Shown here: piece after piece, positions 61,782 to 64,000 of the stretch
Layout: the number at the start of each line of letters is the position of its first letter
Numbering within the stretch: position 1 is the first letter of the stretch
Assembly: GCA_023436885.1 (NCBI GenBank)
Contig: JAEZHI010000031.1
Coordinates: 62,001-126,000, forward strand
DNA length: 64,000 bases
Direction: 5' to 3'
Source: Pseudomonadota bacterium
GTDB lineage: Bacteria > Pseudomonadota > Alphaproteobacteria > Rhizobiales > Pleomorphomonadaceae
Made by a program: the position numbers and the translations under genes
The notes under the pieces: model-generated
What the model was told of the DNA's origin: nothing
The model's database searches: none
Seen by the model: only the letters and a program-made list of their open reading frames with translations

Positions 61782-62633
61782 ATGACCGTTGCCAACACGA
61801 CGCCATCGAACTCCCCTCGCCTCGGCTTGGCGCTCGGTGGCGGCGGTGCGCGTGGCCTTGCTCATGTCCACGTCCTCGCGGCGCTCGATGATCTCGGGCT
61901 GAAACCTTCAGCCATCACCGGCTGTTCCATCGGAGCGCTGATTGGTGCGGCCGCCGCTGCCGGATTGTCGGGTGCCGAGATCGAGGATGAAATCCTAGTA
62001 GCGCTTGGTCGACCAGCCGACGTCTGGGGCAAGATATGGAAGCTTCGTCCACGCAACCTCGCCGAGATCGTCAGCGGCCTGCCACTTTTTGATCCGGAGG
62101 CGGTGGTCAACGAGTTCCTCCCGGATCATCTTACCGACGATTTTGCTACTCTCCCCGTTGCCTTTTCAGCCGTTGCCGCGGATTTCTACGGCACGGCAGA
62201 GGTCGAAATCAGCGCTGGGTCGCTCAGAAGGGCCGTCGCAGCCTCGATTGCCCTTCCCGCCTTGTTCCGGCCGGTCGAAATCGGCGGCCTGACGCTGATT
62301 GATGGCGGCGTCGTCAATCCATTGCCCTTCGACCGACTGCCGGACGATGCGGACCTGATCGTCTCCGTGGACGTGGTTGGAACGCCTACTCGAGCCGAGA
62401 ACGGTCGGTTGCCCGGTGCTCGCGAGGCCCTGTTTGGCGCCAGCCAGATCCTGATGCAGTCGCTCATCTCCGAGAAACTCAAGTCTCGACAACCCGACGT
62501 GCTGATCCGACCGCCTGTCGATGGTATCGGCGTGCTCGACTTCACCAAGGCGCGGGACATTCTCGCCGCCACAGCCAGCGTGCGAGAAGAGGTCAAAGCC
62601 GCAGTCGGACGCCGGCTAGATGCCGCCGCATAA
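61782..62633 (+). CDS. Patatin-like phospholipase
   Basis: A lipid acyl hydrolase of 283 residues with a Ser-Asp dyad. The oxyanion hole is in LALGGGGARGLAHVHVL, the nucleophile Ser in ITGCSIGALIGAAAA and the catalytic Asp in GLTLIDGGVVNPLPF. No signal peptide is seen, so it acts in the cytosol or at the inner membrane. It is divergent from thrC by 203 bases. Its stop is directly next to the tadA stop, with no spare base, in convergent orientation. Confidence 0.93.
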   Translation: MTVANTTPSNSPRLGLALGGGGARGLAHVHVLAALDDLGLKPSAITGCSIGALIGAAAAAGLSGAEIEDEILVALGRPADVWGKIWKLRPRNLAEIVSGLPLFDPEAVVNEFLPDHLTDDFATLPVAFSAVAADFYGTAEVEISAGSLRRAVAASIALPALFRPVEIGGLTLIDGGVVNPLPFDRLPDDADLIVSVDVVGTPTRAENGRLPGAREALFGASQILMQSLISEKLKSRQPDVLIRPPVDGIGVLDFTKARDILAATASVREEVKAAVGRRLDAAA

Positions 62634-63074
62634 TCAGCGCCGACCGGCAAAAAAGATCTTGAGAAGCTGCCCGGCCTCGCTCTCTCCAATGCCCGAATAA
62701 ACGTCCGGCGCGTGATGACAGCCGTCCGAAGAGAAGAAGCGGACGTTGTGTTCCACCGCACCGCCCTTTTCGTCAGCGGCGCCGTAATAGAGGCGGCGCA
62801 GACGAGCGAAAGAAATGGCACCGGCGCACATGGCGCAGGGCTCGAGACTGACGTAAAGGTCGCAGCCAATGAGCCGCTCCGAACCAATCGTTGCGGCGGC
62901 GGCCCGGATTGCGAGGATTTCTGCATGGGCCGTCGGATCTTTGAGCTCAAGGGTACGGTTTCCCGCCGCGGCGAGAACGGTACCGTCGCGGACGATGACG
63001 GCGCCAACGGGCACCTCACCACGAGCCGCCGCGGCACGCGCCTCTTCCAGAGCCTTTTCCATGAAGTCGGACAT
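62634..63074 (-). CDS. tadA: tRNA-specific adenosine deaminase
   Basis: Converts A34 to inosine in tRNA-Arg(ACG). It is 146 residues. The zinc site is complete: DPTAHAEILAIRAA with His and the catalytic Glu, and SLEPCAMCAGAISFARL with PCxxC. The N-terminus EVPVGAVIVRDG fits the family. A related cytosine deaminase is less likely given the size and the C-terminal CHHAPDVYSGI. It is convergent with the patatin gene and divergent from the pseudouridine synthase gene. Confidence 0.95.
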   Translation of the reverse strand: MSDFMEKALEEARAAAARGEVPVGAVIVRDGTVLAAAGNRTLELKDPTAHAEILAIRAAAATIGSERLIGCDLYVSLEPCAMCAGAISFARLRRLYYGAADEKGGAVEHNVRFFSSDGCHHAPDVYSGIGESEAGQLLKIFFAGRR

Positions 63075-63206
63075 GCTGATCCCCGGTATGCCAGGTTGGC
63101 ATATAACCCGGCAGAAGCTGTCCTAATAGAGTGAGAATAGACGTGAGATCGGCTCGTTTCATAGACCGGCTGCACGGCGGCTTCTTTTCCTGCTAAGAGC
63201 GTCGGC

Positions 63207-64000
63207 ATGATCAAGACTCCCTCCCCCGCCGCCAAGGCGAAAAAGTCCCCGGCCAAGACCGAAGATGGCGCCGAACGCATCGCCAAGATCATCGCTCGCG
63301 CCGGTCTCTGCTCGCGCCGCGAAGCCGAAACCTGGATCGCCGATGGCCGCGTCAAGTTGAATGGTCGCGTGCTCGACACGCCAGCCGTCACGGTCAAGCC
63401 CGGCGACAAGGTCGAAGTGGACGGCCAGCCGCTCCCGGAGCGCGATCGCACGCGCCTCTGGCTGTTTCACAAGCCGCGCGGCACAGTCACCACCACATAT
63501 GACCCCGAGGGACGACCGACAGTCTTTTCGATCCTTCCGGAGGATCTGCCTCGCGTCATGACTATCGGTCGCCTCGATATCAACACCGAAGGGTTGCTGC
63601 TGCTGACCAATGACGGAGGGCTCGCCCGCGTTCTGGAGTTGCCGGCCACTGGCTGGCTGCGCCGCTACCGTGTGCGCGCGCATGGCGATATCGATCAGGC
63701 CCGGCTCGATGCGCTGAAGGACGGCATTGCCATCGACGGCATTCTTTACGGCTCGGTCGAAGCGACACTCGACCGTCGCCAGGGCGATAACGTCTGGCTC
63801 ACGGTAGGCCTGCGCGAAGGCAAAAACCGCGAGGTGAAGACTATCCTCGCCCATCTCGGCCTCGACGTGAACCGCTTGATCCGCGTTTCCTTCGGTCCGT
63901 TCCAGCTCGGTGAACTGGCAGACGGCGCGGTCGAGGAAGTGCCGCGCCGGGTGTTGCGCTCGCAGCTCGGCGACCGGCTGACCGATGAGGCTGGCGCCGA
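63207..64000 (+). CDS. RsuA/RluB-family pseudouridine synthase, N-terminal part (runs off the right edge)
   Basis: 264 codons are present without a stop; the gene continues past base 64000. An S4 RNA-binding domain spans about residues 25-80 (RIAKIIARAGLCSRREAETW). The catalytic domain follows, with the active-site Asp in MTIGRLDINTEGLLLLTNDG at about residue 125 and REGKNREVKTILAHLGLDVN later. The short N-terminus is Lys/Ala-rich. It probably modifies 23S rRNA (RluB type), though RsuA-type 16S rRNA activity cannot be excluded without the rest. Confidence 0.92.
   Translation, partial: MIKTPSPAAKAKKSPAKTEDGAERIAKIIARAGLCSRREAETWIADGRVKLNGRVLDTPAVTVKPGDKVEVDGQPLPERDRTRLWLFHKPRGTVTTTYDPEGRPTVFSILPEDLPRVMTIGRLDINTEGLLLLTNDGGLARVLELPATGWLRRYRVRAHGDIDQARLDALKDGIAIDGILYGSVEATLDRRQGDNVWLTVGLREGKNREVKTILAHLGLDVNRLIRVSFGPFQLGELADGAVEEVPRRVLRSQLGDRLTDEAGA

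Noticed and set aside
62186..63451. A 421-codon minus-strand frame spanning patatin, tadA and the pseudouridine synthase start
   Set aside because: It crosses three genes with clear motifs, is Ser/Arg/Pro-rich and has no domain.
1..64000. tRNA, rRNA, insertion sequences, prophage or integrase genes
   Set aside because: I saw no transposase, integrase or phage protein among the frames, no terminal inverted repeats with target duplications, and no recognisable tRNA or rRNA core in the gaps.

Overview
The window reads as a chromosomal segment of an alphaproteobacterium, most likely order Hyphomicrobiales (Rhizobiales); a Pleomorphomonas-like genus is only a guess. The evidence is the gene order rpsB-tsf-pyrH-frr-uppS-cdsA-dxr-rseP-bamA, a Rhizobiales-type porin with its N-terminal Cys pair, an Omp25/RopB-like barrel, an IalB-like protein, split glycine dehydrogenase (gcvPA/gcvPB), DUF4170, DUF2093 and DUF6101-type proteins, and a TTAA-N7-TTAA box of the CtrA kind. 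I see no rRNA, tRNA, CRISPR, prophage or insertion sequence. Base composition is high in G+C throughout, somewhat lower by eye across the marR-emrAB block.

Layout. 1-8.2 kb (minus): ribosomal protein S2, EF-Ts, UMP kinase, ribosome recycling factor, then undecaprenyl-PP synthase, CDP-DAG synthase, DXP reductoisomerase, the RseP site-2 protease and the start of bamA. This is the classic translation / isoprenoid / envelope-biogenesis cluster. 8.3-11.5 kb (plus): MarR-type repressor with an EmrAB-type drug efflux pair. 11.6-14.8 kb (minus): an 814-residue OmpA-family protein with five internal repeats of about 121 residues, a 32-residue membrane peptide and a membrane-anchored helix-hairpin-helix protein. 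15.0-16.1 kb: porin with a long regulatory leader. 16.7-22.4 kb (plus): BenE-type transporter, histidine phosphatase, TerB-DnaJ protein, GNAT, AMP nucleosidase, HAD phosphatase. 22.4-25.7 kb (minus): secreted protein, then a FlhB-tail-like protein coupled to FliK. 25.9-30.9 kb (minus): glycine cleavage operon gcvT-gcvH-gcvPA-(52-residue ORF)-gcvPB behind a tandem glycine riboswitch. 31-35.2 kb: lipoprotein, then ispH-thrB-rnhA-diacylglycerol-kinase-like (plus). 35.2-43.6 kb: peroxiredoxin, DsbD-N-like protein, chemoreceptor, YqgE, outer membrane barrel, purD, ubiA, DUF6101-like protein. 44.0-49.8 kb (plus): pmbA, IMPase-like phosphatase, DUF4170, DUF374 acyltransferase-like, waaA, lpxK, then DUF2093 on minus: an LPS/Kdo-lipid A cluster. 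49.8-59.9 kb (minus): MATE efflux, TerC-like, HAD, tldD, IalB-like, a DISM-PAS-GGDEF-EAL protein, GNAT, M16 peptidase. 60.2-64 kb: thrC (minus), patatin (plus), tadA (minus) and the start of a 23S/16S rRNA pseudouridine synthase gene (plus).

Most of this is housekeeping and I found no clear-cut new defence or mobile system. The observations best worth following are: the 52-residue ORF inside the gcv operon, which has its own strong ribosome-binding site and ATGA overlaps on both sides; the three-gene OmpA-repeat / 32-residue membrane peptide / HhH-membrane protein module; a signalling protein whose GGDEF and EAL active sites are both altered; a stand-alone FlhB autocleavage-fragment mimic coupled to FliK; and the CtrA-like box ahead of the porin.
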